A DNA stretch of 16,147 bases from Bacteroidales bacterium (GTDB lineage Bacteria; Bacteroidota; Bacteroidia; Bacteroidales; JALTDM01). Shown piece after piece: positions 1 to 9,400 of the stretch. Under the pieces are notes generated by a model. That model ran no database searches and had not been told where the DNA came from. It saw only the letters and a list, made by a program, of their open reading frames with translations. The stretch's first letter is position 1; each line of letters opens with the position of its first letter. The position numbers and the translations under genes were made by a program. The stretch spans positions 1 through 16,147 of the forward strand of contig JALTEO010000412.1 of the NCBI GenBank assembly GCA_027073875.1, given 5' to 3'.

Positions 1-8
1 ATAAAAAT

Positions 9-16
9 TATTTTTG
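9..16 (+). promoter_or_regulatory. Candidate Bacteroidota -7 promoter element for kdsD
   Basis: TATTTTTG matches the Bacteroidota housekeeping core TAnnTTTG exactly. It would place the transcript start near 21-23 and give kdsD a leader of about 65 nt. The matching -33 element would fall before the window, so it cannot be checked. A match of this length is expected by chance several times in AT-rich DNA of this size, so position upstream of a gene is the main support. Confidence 0.4.
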
Positions 17-85
17 TACTAAAATTATTGCTTTTTTAAAAAGGGAAAACAAAATTAATACATTTTTTTAAAATAAATAAAAAAA

Positions 86-1042
86 GTGAAAATAATTGAA
101 ACAGCTAAAAGAACAATTCGTTTTGAGACAGCTACAATCGCTGGCTTAGAGGGGTTTATAGATGAAAATTTTGAAATGGTTGTAAAAAAAATCTTTTCAT
201 CTGCCGGAAGATTAATTATCACAGGTATTGGTAAAAGTGCCAATATCGGTAAAAAAATTGTTGCTACACTCAATTCTACAGGAACGCCATCGGTGTTTAT
301 GCATGCCGCTGAAGCTATTCATGGTGACTTGGGAATTGTCCAAAAAGATGATATTGTCATTTGTATTTCTAAAAGCGGCAATACACCGGAAATTATTTCG
401 TTAGTTCCTATTATTAAGGATATGGGAAATTTTTTAATTGGAATGGTAGGTGACAGCAATTCTTTTTTGGCAAAGAATTCAGATGCCGTTTTGTTGACGA
501 CAGTTGACAAAGAAGCGTGTCCTAATAATTTAGCTCCCACTTCGAGCACTACGGCACAGCTGGTAATGGGTGATGCTTTGGCTTCTTGTCTGATTGAATT
601 ACGAGGATTTACCGAAGACGATTTTGCCCGTTTTCATCCGGGTGGAAGTCTTGGTAAAAAGTTGTATTATAAAGTAGAAACATTAATGAATGCAAATCCG
701 CCACAGGTACAAGAAAATACTTCTATAAAAGATGTTTTGGTTGAGATTTCATCAAAAAGAATGGGAGCTACAGCTGTTTTAAATGCTATAGGTGGTGATG
801 TTACCGGTATTATTACTGATGGTGATATTCGCAGAATGATTGAACGAAATGAAAATTTTATGACATTAAAAGCCGTAGATATAATGTCGCCAAACCCTAA
901 AACCATAGACAAAAATCTTTTGGCTTCGGTGGCATTAAAGATTATGGAAACAAATTCAATTACACAATTGATAGTAAAAGATAATGGTAAATATGTGGGA
1001 ATGATTCACTTGCATGATATTTTGAAAGAGGGAATTTCTTGA
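86..1042 (+). CDS. kdsD: KpsF/GutQ-family arabinose-5-phosphate isomerase
   Basis: Cytoplasmic isomerase converting D-ribulose 5-phosphate to D-arabinose 5-phosphate, the first step to Kdo for the LPS core. The 318-residue protein has the family layout: a SIS domain at about 32-165 and two CBS domains at about 195-315. The SIS motifs GIGKS (47-51), HGDLG (79-83), SKSGNTPE (95-102), CPNNLAPTSSTT (145-156) and HPGG (184-187) are all present. By alignment from memory with E. coli KdsD, the four residues implicated in catalysis (K59, E111, E152, H193) match K50, E102, E143 and H184. The start is GTG at 86: an in-frame stop lies 12 nt upstream, and the residues from here match the usual family N-terminus, whereas the first in-frame ATG would cut off 30 residues. 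There is no Shine-Dalgarno, as normal in Bacteroidota. The next gene, lptB, also serves LPS. Confidence 0.95.
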   Translation: MKIIETAKRTIRFETATIAGLEGFIDENFEMVVKKIFSSAGRLIITGIGKSANIGKKIVATLNSTGTPSVFMHAAEAIHGDLGIVQKDDIVICISKSGNTPEIISLVPIIKDMGNFLIGMVGDSNSFLAKNSDAVLLTTVDKEACPNNLAPTSSTTAQLVMGDALASCLIELRGFTEDDFARFHPGGSLGKKLYYKVETLMNANPPQVQENTSIKDVLVEISSKRMGATAVLNAIGGDVTGIITDGDIRRMIERNENFMTLKAVDIMSPNPKTIDKNLLASVALKIMETNSITQLIVKDNGKYVGMIHLHDILKEGIS

Positions 1043-1050
1043 TTTATTAT

Positions 1051-1079
1051 GAATGACGAATTAGGAATTACGAATGAAT
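1051..1079. repeat. Short AATTACGAAT-type dispersed repeat
   Basis: Just after the kdsD stop, two imperfect units related to GAATTACGAAT are found. The same unit, on the opposite strand, occurs three times at 15439-15494. Read as protein it gives a peptide of the NDELGITNE kind, which I recognise as a common spurious translation in Bacteroidota annotations. Confidence 0.5.
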
Positions 1080-1094
1080 AAATGCAGAAATAAA

Positions 1095-1137
1095 ACTTTA
1101 CGAACTTTAGGAACTAAAATAATAAACAGATAAAAAC
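1095..1137 (+). repeat. CTTTACRAACTTT repeat, copy without a gene start
   Basis: The stretch contains ACTTTACGAACTTT, then GAACTAAAA, then TAAACAGAT. The same order is found at 1243-1291 before the lptB start and, on the - strand, at 15256-15221 before the thioredoxin-like gene. In the latter the TAAACAGATG piece supplies the ATG start codon. Here the equivalent is TAAACAGATA, so no start codon is made. Confidence 0.5.
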
Positions 1138-1161
1138 AACCGGCAACAAAAAAATAAACAA

Positions 1162-1291
1162 ATGGAACGAAAACAAAAAATAAATATAATGACAGGTTAC
1201 TTTAATGACGAGATACTTCACTTCGTTCAGTATGACAGCGATACTTTACGAACTTTCAACTTTACAAACTTTATGAACTAAAGGTAAATAA
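1162..1291 (+). repeat. Composite repeat block abutting the lptB start (copy A)
   Basis: A block of about 130 bp is related along its length to 15333-15221 (- strand). Inside it are the core hairpin repeat at 1210-1237 (structured strand is the - strand) and the CTTTACRAACTTT repeat at 1243-1291. Over the first 32 aligned triplets, from 1162, I count 17 substitutions and one 3-nt gap against copy B; copy A then has about 14 extra nt before GAACTAAA. It ends at the lptB ATG, so it makes up the leader of lptB. The stretch 1138-1161 is A-rich with no recognisable content. Confidence 0.7.
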
Positions 1292-2014
1292 ATGAAATTA
1301 GCAGCAAAACAATTAGTCAAAAAATACAAAAAACGGGTAGTTGTAAACCATGTGGATATAGAAGTGGAACAAGGGGAGATAGTTGGCTTGTTAGGTCCAA
1401 ACGGTGCAGGAAAGACTACTACTTTTTATATGATTGTTGGTTTTATAAAAGCTAACGAAGGAAATATTTTTCTTGATGATATAGATTTAACTTCGGAACC
1501 AATGTATAAACGGGCACAACGGGGAATTGGCTATTTGCCTCAGGAAGCATCGGTTTTCAGAAAATTGACGGTAGAGGATAATATTAAAGCGGTTTTGGAG
1601 ATGACAAAATTTTCAAAAGCGAGACAAAAAGAAATTCTTGAACAACTGATGGAAGAGTTTGGATTAAACCGCATTAGGAAAAGTAAAGGATATCAGCTTT
1701 CCGGTGGTGAACGCCGGCGAACTGAAATAGCACGGGCTTTGGCTACCGACCCCAAATTTATTTTACTGGATGAGCCATTTGCAGGAATTGATCCGATTGC
1801 CGTGGAAGATATCCAAAGTATCGTGTCGCGGCTGAAAGACAGAAATATCGGTATTCTGATAACCGACCATAATGTACACGAAACACTTTCGATAACCGAT
1901 AGGGCTTATTTATTGTATGAAGGTAATATTTTAAAATCCGGTACTGCCTTAGAACTTTCTGAAGACGAGGAGGTTCGCCGGTTGTATTTGGGTAAAAATT
2001 TTGAATTAAGATAG
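1292..2014 (+). CDS. lptB: LPS export ABC transporter ATP-binding protein LptB
   Basis: ATPase of the LptB2FGC complex, which extracts LPS from the inner membrane and drives it across the periplasm. The 240-residue length is normal. Walker A GPNGAGKTT is at 35-43, the Q-loop in YLPQEASVFRKLTVEDN (Q84) is diagnostic of LptB within ABC ATPases, the signature LSGGERRR is at 136-143, Walker B FILLDEP at 156-162, and the switch histidine is H193 in TDHNV. ATG at 1292 gives the standard N-terminus. The gene follows kdsD after 249 nt filled with repeats and is followed after 3 nt by the DUF5686 gene, so those two are very likely cotranscribed. LptF, LptG, LptC and LptA are not in the window. Confidence 0.96.
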   Translation: MKLAAKQLVKKYKKRVVVNHVDIEVEQGEIVGLLGPNGAGKTTTFYMIVGFIKANEGNIFLDDIDLTSEPMYKRAQRGIGYLPQEASVFRKLTVEDNIKAVLEMTKFSKARQKEILEQLMEEFGLNRIRKSKGYQLSGGERRRTEIARALATDPKFILLDEPFAGIDPIAVEDIQSIVSRLKDRNIGILITDHNVHETLSITDRAYLLYEGNILKSGTALELSEDEEVRRLYLGKNFELR

Positions 2015-2017
2015 GTA

Positions 2018-4552
2018 ATGATTATTAGAGCTGTTTTTAATCTTTTCTTTTCTAAAATATCATACAAACACTTTTTGCTGTTTTTGTTTCTATTGTTATC
2101 ACAGTTTGTGTTTTCGCAAAAAACAAAAATTTATGGCGTGGTAACCGATGCCAAGACAGGTGATCCCATTCCTTTTGCCAATATTATTTTAAAAGGAACA
2201 CACGAGGGAACAATTACCAGTAGTACCGGAAAATTTTCGCTCGAAACTTCTGTGATATCTGACTCTGTACAGTGTATGTTTATCGGCTATGTAACACAAA
2301 CAAAAAAAATATATCCGCACCAATATCAAACAATTAATTTCAAGCTTCAACCTAATGTTGTTTCACTTAAGGAAGTAACCATAAAAACAAAAAGACGAGG
2401 TAAAAATTTTGCCGATACGCTAATGAAGAAAGTCAGGAAGCATCGTAAAGAGAATGATATTAGTTATTTAGATGCTTATCAATATGAGACTTACAATAAG
2501 ATAGAGTTTGACATTAATAATATTACGGAAGACTTTAAGCATAAAAAGATTTTTAAAAAATTCAAGTTTATTTGGGATTATGTTGATACTTCGGCAGTAA
2601 ATGGTACGCCTTATTTGCCGTTTTTATTTATTGAGTCGGCATCGGATTATTACTATCGCAAGAGTCCGAAAAAAGAGTTGGAGATAGTAAAAGCATCAAA
2701 AGTTTCCGGTGTGACCAATGAAAGTATCAATCAGTTTATGGGCAATATGTATATTAAAGTAAATGTATGGGACAGCTACATAGACTTGTTTGGGAAAGGG
2801 TTTGTTAGTCCTATAGCAGGAATAGGGACACTGTATTATAAATATTATTTGCTTGATAGTATGAAATCGGCAACGAAAACAATGTACCATATCGGTTTTC
2901 GCCCTGTGTTGAGACAAGATTATGTGTTCAATGGTGATTTCTGGGTTGATGGTAGTACACTGGGCATTACAAAACTAAATTTTTCAATTGCACCGCATGT
3001 GAATCTGAATTTTATTAATAACTTGAAAATATATCAGGAGTTTTCGTCTGTTGATGGGAAAATTAATATGCTGAAAAAAGAAAAAATGGTAGTGGATTTT
3101 AACCTATTTGTTAATCCTAAGAAATCTATGGGATTTTTCGGGAAAAGGACGACAATTTATAAGAATCGTATAATTAATCAACCTAAGCCCGATAAATTTT
3201 ACAATACACCAAATGATATTATTGTAGATGATGATGCTTCAAAAAAAACAGAACAATATTGGGATACCATTCGTCCGGAAGACTTGAGTAAAAAAGAACG
3301 ACAGATTTATCATATGGTAGATACCATAAAATCAATGCCTATTTTCAGAACTTATTACGATATTATCAATACAGCACTTACCGGACATTATGTGTTGGGG
3401 AATGTTGAGCTGGGACCTTATTATAAAACTTTGAGTAACAATCAAACAGAAGGATGGCGTATTCGCTTGGGAGCAAGAACAAGTAACAAATTCAGTACAA
3501 AATTAATGATGAGTGGTTATGTGGCTTATGGTGTAAAAGATAAACGCTTTAAAGGGTGGGGCGATGTCTTGTATTTATTTGATAATAACCCACGGCGGGG
3601 CTTTGAGGTATCGGTAAAACACGATTTGGAGCAACTTGGACAAAGCCGTAATGCATTAACCGAGGACAATATTTTATCTACTTTGTTGCGTCGTGTCCCG
3701 AATGATAAATTATCAATGGTAGATGAAGTGAAAGGAACCTACGAACATGAGTGGTTCAATGGGTTTTCTAACTCTATTACACTGAATCATCGAAATACAT
3801 TTTCAGCTATCGGACCCAATTTTGTTTATGTCGATGGCAACACCGATGTGATAAAATCAAGTATTATGACAACTGATATTACTCTGAAAACGCGTTTTGC
3901 TTATCATGAAAAATTTGTGATGGGGAAATTTGAACGGGTAAGTCTCGGTACAAATTATCCGGTTTTAGAGGTATATATGACTTTGGGTATGAAAGATTTT
4001 TGGCAAAGTGATTTCTCTTACAAAAAATTGGAGTTGTCTATCAAACACTTTATTAATTTGTATCCGTTCGGCTATTCAAAATATATGATTGTTGCCGGAA
4101 AAATATGGGATCCTTTGCCATATCCATTATTAAAACTTCATGAAGGAAATGAGACTTATATACTTGATAATATGTCATTCAATTTGATGAACTATTACGA
4201 ATTTGTCAGTGACCAATATGTCAGCTTATATTATAGTCATTTTTTCGATGGCTTTTTCCTGAACAAAATTCCTCTTTTTAAAAAGTTGAAATGGCGTGAA
4301 GTGGTTTGGACAAAGGGAGTTATCGGTTCGCTGTCAAAGGAAAACCGTGATTTGATGGAATATCCTACGACACTTTATTCTTTTAACGATGAGAACCGTA
4401 CAGCTATCATGAAACCATACTGGGAAGCCGGTATAGGTATTGAAAATATCTTTAAATTTATCCGTATTGACGGTGTGTGGCGACTGACTTACCTCGACCA
4501 TCCAAATATCTCGAAATTTGGAATCAGGGTAAACCTCTCGTTAAAATTCTAA
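2018..4552 (+). CDS. DUF5686 / carboxypeptidase-regulatory-like outer-membrane protein
   Basis: The 844-residue protein starts with a signal peptide (hydrophobic run about 19-32, cleavage probably after S33 in FVFS-Q). Residues 37-122 form a carboxypeptidase-regulatory-like beta-sandwich (start KIYGVVTDAKTGDPIPFAN, with GTITSSTGKF), as at the N-terminus of many Bacteroidota TonB-dependent proteins. The rest matches the DUF5686 pattern: long, rich in Tyr, Phe and Asp, with alternating polar and hydrophobic strands. It ends in RVNLSLKF with a terminal Phe, typical of outer-membrane barrels. No TonB plug motifs were recognised. The biochemical function of this family is unknown to me. ATG at 2018 is the only in-frame ATG that keeps the signal peptide, though the n-region is long. 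The 3-nt spacing from lptB suggests a shared transcript and a link with envelope assembly, which is inference only. Confidence 0.85.
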   Translation: MIIRAVFNLFFSKISYKHFLLFLFLLLSQFVFSQKTKIYGVVTDAKTGDPIPFANIILKGTHEGTITSSTGKFSLETSVISDSVQCMFIGYVTQTKKIYPHQYQTINFKLQPNVVSLKEVTIKTKRRGKNFADTLMKKVRKHRKENDISYLDAYQYETYNKIEFDINNITEDFKHKKIFKKFKFIWDYVDTSAVNGTPYLPFLFIESASDYYYRKSPKKELEIVKASKVSGVTNESINQFMGNMYIKVNVWDSYIDLFGKGFVSPIAGIGTLYYKYYLLDSMKSATKTMYHIGFRPVLRQDYVFNGDFWVDGSTLGITKLNFSIAPHVNLNFINNLKIYQEFSSVDGKINMLKKEKMVVDFNLFVNPKKSMGFFGKRTTIYKNRIINQPKPDKFYNTPNDIIVDDDASKKTEQYWDTIRPEDLSKKERQIYHMVDTIKSMPIFRTYYDIINTALTGHYVLGNVELGPYYKTLSNNQTEGWRIRLGARTSNKFSTKLMMSGYVAYGVKDKRFKGWGDVLYLFDNNPRRGFEVSVKHDLEQLGQSRNALTEDNILSTLLRRVPNDKLSMVDEVKGTYEHEWFNGFSNSITLNHRNTFSAIGPNFVYVDGNTDVIKSSIMTTDITLKTRFAYHEKFVMGKFERVSLGTNYPVLEVYMTLGMKDFWQSDFSYKKLELSIKHFINLYPFGYSKYMIVAGKIWDPLPYPLLKLHEGNETYILDNMSFNLMNYYEFVSDQYVSLYYSHFFDGFFLNKIPLFKKLKWREVVWTKGVIGSLSKENRDLMEYPTTLYSFNDENRTAIMKPYWEAGIGIENIFKFIRIDGVWRLTYLDHPNISKFGIRVNLSLKF

Positions 4553-4585
4553 TAACCTGAATTCAATATAAGAAATATTCACAGC

Positions 4586-6238
4586 TCATTGATTATCTTT
4601 CCAATCAATCATTATCCGTACAATATTGGTAGCGTGAGTGTTAATGGCTTTTAACAATCCGAGTATTTCCAAATGTGTCTCGCTGCTGGCAATGGAGTCT
4701 TCTTGCCTGGCTTTCAGCCGTTCGTAATGTTGTTTTTCCAGTTCATAAGCGAGTGTACGGTATTTTTTGAATTTTTCTTTAACGGCTTGTGCTCGTTCCA
4801 AACTAAAATCTTTAAAAACTTCTAATGCACGACTGATTTGTTTTTCGGTTTTCAGATGATAAAGTACCAGTTCTTTTTTTCCATCATCGGTAAATTGAAT
4901 GTCACTGGTTAACCATTTTTCTGCTTTTTCGTAAAGATTTAATGAAATGATGTCACCGATTTGTTCCAACTCTTTAATGGTGAAAAGCATTTGAAAAACT
5001 TCGTTTAGCCGGTTTTCCGACAAATCTTTTTGGCTGATTTTTATTAAATAATCTTTAATGGTATCTCGCAGAAAATCAATTTGTTGTTCTTTCTCTTTGA
5101 TGCGTTTTATTGATTGTTTCTCCTTGGTAATAAACGGTAGCAAAATGTCAATGAGCATATCTTGAACAATTTCGCCCATATGCAGAATTTCTTGTTTAAC
5201 AAGATTAAGTGAGAGTGTGGGTGATGGAAAAAGTAAGTTGTTCATATACTGTAGTTGGAATTGCTTGGGTGTTTCTTTATCGGGTAGAATTTTGTTTAAC
5301 AATTTGACAATAATAGATGAGAACGGTAGAAAAAGTACTGTGATGGCAATATTGAAAAGTGTATGTGCATTAGCAATTTCGCGTGGTACAACAATGCTGA
5401 GATTTTGGTTGCGGATAGGATTTAACCATTCTACTACTTGTAATAACTCAGGAATAAGAAAGATGAATATTAATACGCCAAAAAATTTGATAAAGAAATG
5501 GGCAAGAGCAACTTTTTTTGATGCTCTGTTGGTGTTAATACTGGCAATCATTGCTGTAATAGTGGTACCGATATTGGAACCGAGGACTAACGGTAAACTT
5601 ATTTCAGGCGTAAGCATTCCCTGTCCGGCAAGGATTATTAAAATACCGATAAAAGCACTGCTACTTTGAATGATGGCGGTAAAAATCATTCCGGCAACAA
5701 TACCTACAACCGGACTTTTCAGGTGTAATAGAAAATTAATGAATGGCTGATACGAACGAAGCGGAGCCATGGTTTCGGACATAATTTTCATGCCAAAAAA
5801 TAAAATACCGAACCCGAGAATAGTGGTTCCGATGTGTTTGATTTTTTCGTTTTTGAAGATAAAGTAGATGAAAAATCCAATACCGATAAACAATAAAGCG
5901 TAGTCATCTAATTTGAAAGCAAGAATCTGTGCCGTGATGGTTGTGCCGATAGCGGCACCGAAAATAACGGGAACCGCTCTTGTAAATGACAATAGACCGG
6001 CATTTACAAAACCGACAAGCATTACTGTGGTGGCACTGCTACTCTGAATAATGGAGGTAACAAAAGTGCCGAGCCCTACACCGATAAGTTTATTTTTTGT
6101 GAGTTTCCCTAAGATACTACGCATCTTGTCGCCGGCGGACTGTTGTAGTCCTTCGCTCATTAGTTGCATGCCGTAAAGGAAAAGTCCCAGTCCGCCAATT
6201 AAACCAAAAAACATAAATATCCATTCGGAAACAGTCAT
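4586..6238 (-). CDS. Na/Pi-cotransporter family protein with PhoU-like C-terminus
   Basis: Inner-membrane protein of the NptA/PNaS type, proposed to move phosphate with sodium. The 550 residues contain two inverted Na/Pi-cotransporter repeats, each with the hallmark motif: QSSSAT at 65-70 followed by GAAIGTT (94-100), and QSSSAF at 191-196 followed by GSNIGTT. Around these are about eight hydrophobic segments up to about residue 320. Residues about 340-545 are helical and charged and resemble PhoU, the usual fusion in bacterial members. Length and domain order are typical. The start MTVSEWIFMFF leads directly into the first membrane helix. It converges with the DUF5686 gene, leaving 33 nt between the stops, and diverges from the PorU2-type gene across 183 nt. 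No convincing promoter for it was found in that gap. Transport has been shown for few bacterial members, so the substrate is inferred. Confidence 0.9.
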   Translation of the reverse strand: MTVSEWIFMFFGLIGGLGLFLYGMQLMSEGLQQSAGDKMRSILGKLTKNKLIGVGLGTFVTSIIQSSSATTVMLVGFVNAGLLSFTRAVPVIFGAAIGTTITAQILAFKLDDYALLFIGIGFFIYFIFKNEKIKHIGTTILGFGILFFGMKIMSETMAPLRSYQPFINFLLHLKSPVVGIVAGMIFTAIIQSSSAFIGILIILAGQGMLTPEISLPLVLGSNIGTTITAMIASINTNRASKKVALAHFFIKFFGVLIFIFLIPELLQVVEWLNPIRNQNLSIVVPREIANAHTLFNIAITVLFLPFSSIIVKLLNKILPDKETPKQFQLQYMNNLLFPSPTLSLNLVKQEILHMGEIVQDMLIDILLPFITKEKQSIKRIKEKEQQIDFLRDTIKDYLIKISQKDLSENRLNEVFQMLFTIKELEQIGDIISLNLYEKAEKWLTSDIQFTDDGKKELVLYHLKTEKQISRALEVFKDFSLERAQAVKEKFKKYRTLAYELEKQHYERLKARQEDSIASSETHLEILGLLKAINTHATNIVRIMIDWKDNQ

Positions 6239-6409
6239 AAACTAGTTATTTTCTATATCCTTTTACGATAAAATACGGGATTGGTTGCGATTAAATTGTA
6301 TATGATTTGCCGGAGGTAGTGAGAAATAAATATTTCCATAATAGATGTAAAAAGATACCGTTACGAAAGCAAACTTTTTTCTTATTCGTCAAAATCAGAT
6401 AATATTTCC

Positions 6410-6417
6410 TAACTTTG
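6410..6417 (+). promoter_or_regulatory. Candidate -7 promoter element almost touching the porU2 start
   Basis: TAACTTTG fits TAnnTTTG exactly and is followed only 4 nt later by the ATG at 6422. A poor -33 candidate, TTCG, lies at 6385-6388, 21 nt upstream. With normal spacing the transcript would begin at or next to the A of the ATG, implying a leaderless mRNA. Confidence 0.5.
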
Positions 6418-6421
6418 CAAT

Positions 6422-9400
6422 ATGAAGTGTCTATTGAGAGCAATATTGTTTCTTTCGTTCTTTTCTGCAATTCAGGTTTTTGCACAGTCATATGGTAACG
6501 AGTGGATTGATTACAGTCAGGAATATTACAGGATTCCTATTGTGAAAAAAGGAATCTACAAAATTACTAAACAGACACTTGATCAGGCAGGATTTCCTAC
6601 GGCTACGGTAAATCCAAAGAATATTCAATTGTTTTATCGCGGAAAAGAACAACCTATTTATATTTATGGTGAAGATGATTTTATCTTTGATGCCGGCGAT
6701 TATATTTTATTTTACGGAGAGCCAAATGATGGTTGGTTGGATTCTGCTATGTATGATAATCCTGCAGAACAGACAAATCCATATTATAGTTTAATTAATG
6801 ACACGGCAGTTTATTTTCTGACATGGAAAGTAGATGCTTCGAAGAAGAAACGGTTTTCGATAGAGTCAGACACAGCATTCTCACAGTTTGAGACAACAAC
6901 TTATTGTACAAAAGAACAGATAAATAATTATACAACAAGATATTATTTTGGGTCCGATTTGGCAAATTATGCTTCGGGGGAGGGATGGTTTGATAATCAA
7001 CCGTTTTCTAATGCTACCCGTACCAAAACACTTAATCTGGGAGGACTGTATGGAGAAGGAAGTGCTACTTTTGAAATTTGTGTTTCAGGAGTACCTAATT
7101 CGGATGTAAGTTCTAGTGTGCAGCACGAACTTTTGATTGATATTGATGGTGTAAATTATGTTGATACTAATTTCTCAGGATACGAATTTATCAGAGATAT
7201 TGTAACTATTCCGGCTGCACAGCTATCAACATCGGTTAAAGTAGATTTAACCTCTGCTTTTGTGGGGTCTGCCGACAGACAGACTGCTGCATACATTAAG
7301 GTACTGTACCCACATAATTTTGATTTGCAAGGACAATCATCGTTTTCGTTTTTGCTGGATAATGCATCGGGACAAACAAAAAACAAACTGATATTTACAA
7401 ATTTTTCAGGCGGCGGGCAAAATTGGCTTTTTGATTTGAATAATGCGATAATGGTTCCTGTTAATTCCGATACGGTTTTACTGTCTAATGGAAATGAACC
7501 ACATCAATGTTATTTAGTTGATGGTAGTAAGATTCGATCAATCTCGAAGATTACGAAAAAAACATTCTCGGATTTCTCTGTTACGGGGAAAAACTCGGAT
7601 TATATCATTATTACCAATAAAAAATTATGGCAAGGAGCTACTAATTATGCCAATTACCGCCAATCTACAGGTTATATACCGTTGATGGTAGATGTAGATG
7701 AATTGTTCGATCAGTTTGCTTACGGTATCCGGCAACATCCTTTGGCAATACGAAATTTTGCTAATTTTATTATTCATCACTATGATTCAATTCCTAAAGC
7801 ATTGTTTTTGCTTGGTAAGTCAATTCATCCTTATTTAATGAGGCAAAATGCTACAACTTATGCTCAGTGCCTTGTTCCTACTTATGGAGATCCTTCGTCT
7901 GATAATTTATTTACGGCAGGGTTAAATGGTTCTTCTTACGATTTGGCAATCCCTGTTGGCAGACTGAGTGCTACGACTAATCAGGAGGTAAATCATTATT
8001 TGCAAAAAATAATGGCTTATGAGGGCAATACTCATGCTGAATGGATGAAACAAGTTTTACATTTTGGAGGTGGTTCCGATGCAGCACAACAAGCACAATT
8101 TGCGGGTTATCTTTCTGATTACGAGCAAACCATTGAAGACACCTTGTTTGGCGGTTTTGTCCACACTTTCTTGAAAAACAGTTCGCAGCCGATGCAGATT
8201 ACACAGTCAGATTCTATATCTAATCTCATCAATAACGGAGTCTCTATTATGACCTTTTTTGGACATGGTTCTACTTCCGGTTTTGATCAAAATATTGATT
8301 ATCCATCAGCTTTCAATAATCGTTATAAATATCCGTTCATTATGGCGGCATCGTGTTTGGCCGGCGATATTCATCTGCCTGCTCCGCAACGATTATCGGA
8401 AGAATGGGTGATGATTAAAAATAGAGGTGCTATCGGTTTTCTGGCACCATCGGCATTAGGATATACTTTCTTTTTGAATACTGTACTTTCGGAACTTTAT
8501 CGTCAAATTAGTTACGAAAATTATAATCGACCTATTGGAGAAGAGATACAAGCTACATATCACAATATTGCTGATACTAACAACCCGTATTTACAAAAAA
8601 CGGTATGGGATTATACGCTACATGGCGACCCGGCTTTAGTGATTAATAGTTTTAAAAAACCGGATTTAACGATAACTGCCGCTGATATTTCGACCATTCC
8701 GGATTATGTGTCTTCGCTTACGGATTCTTTTGATATACAGCTAATAATTACAAATATCGGACGGGCAACAACCGATACTTTTGTGGTGGAATTACAACGC
8801 ACTTTCCCAAACAATAATACGGAAATTACACAAAAAGCCATTCTAGGTTGTTTTTATAAAGATACGGTTTTGGTTCGTTTGCCTGTGTCAACTGTTAATG
8901 GGACGGGAATTAATTCGTTATGTGTAACGGTAGATGCTATGAATCAAGTGGATGAAATGAATGAAACTAATAATACGGCATGCATTGATTTCTATGTCCA
9001 TTCTACTAATATTTATCCTGTATATCCTTATGAATATGCTATTTATCCTTATGATACGGTAACGCTAAAAGCATCTTCGGGCGACCCGTTTATGGAGAGT
9101 GAGAATATTGTTTTTCAGTTAGATACAAATGATTCTTATGATTCTCCATTTTTGAAAGAAATAACAATTACCTCTTCCGGTGGTATAATTCGCTGGCATT
9201 TACCGTTTACTATGACGGATAGTACTGTTTATTATTGGCGTGTGGGCAGGGTAGGAACCAATCGCTATAACGAAAGCTCTTTTATTTATATTCCAAACAA
9301 AACCGGTTGGTCGCAGGCACATTTTTTTCAGTTTAAAAATGATGATTATCAGTATATTGATTATGATCGTCCTAATCGAAAGTTTGAATTTGTCTCTACG

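Noticed and set aside
1162..1281. 39-codon open frame just before lptB, with a 37-codon relative at 15333-15220 whose stop overlaps the next start codon
   Set aside because: The two peptides share about 20 of 32 aligned residues, so leader peptides were considered. Substitutions are spread evenly over codon positions, and the frame passes through a dispersed repeat whose LHFVQ-type translation I recognise as a frequent spurious product.
4553..4585. Possible two-way terminator between the convergent DUF5686 and Na/Pi-cotransporter genes
   Set aside because: The 33-nt gap has only a 5-bp AATAT/ATATT stem, too weak to call.
5217..5669. 150-codon open frame on the + strand inside the Na/Pi-cotransporter gene
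   Set aside because: Antisense shadow: the opposite strand carries intact family motifs throughout, and this frame has no recognisable domain.
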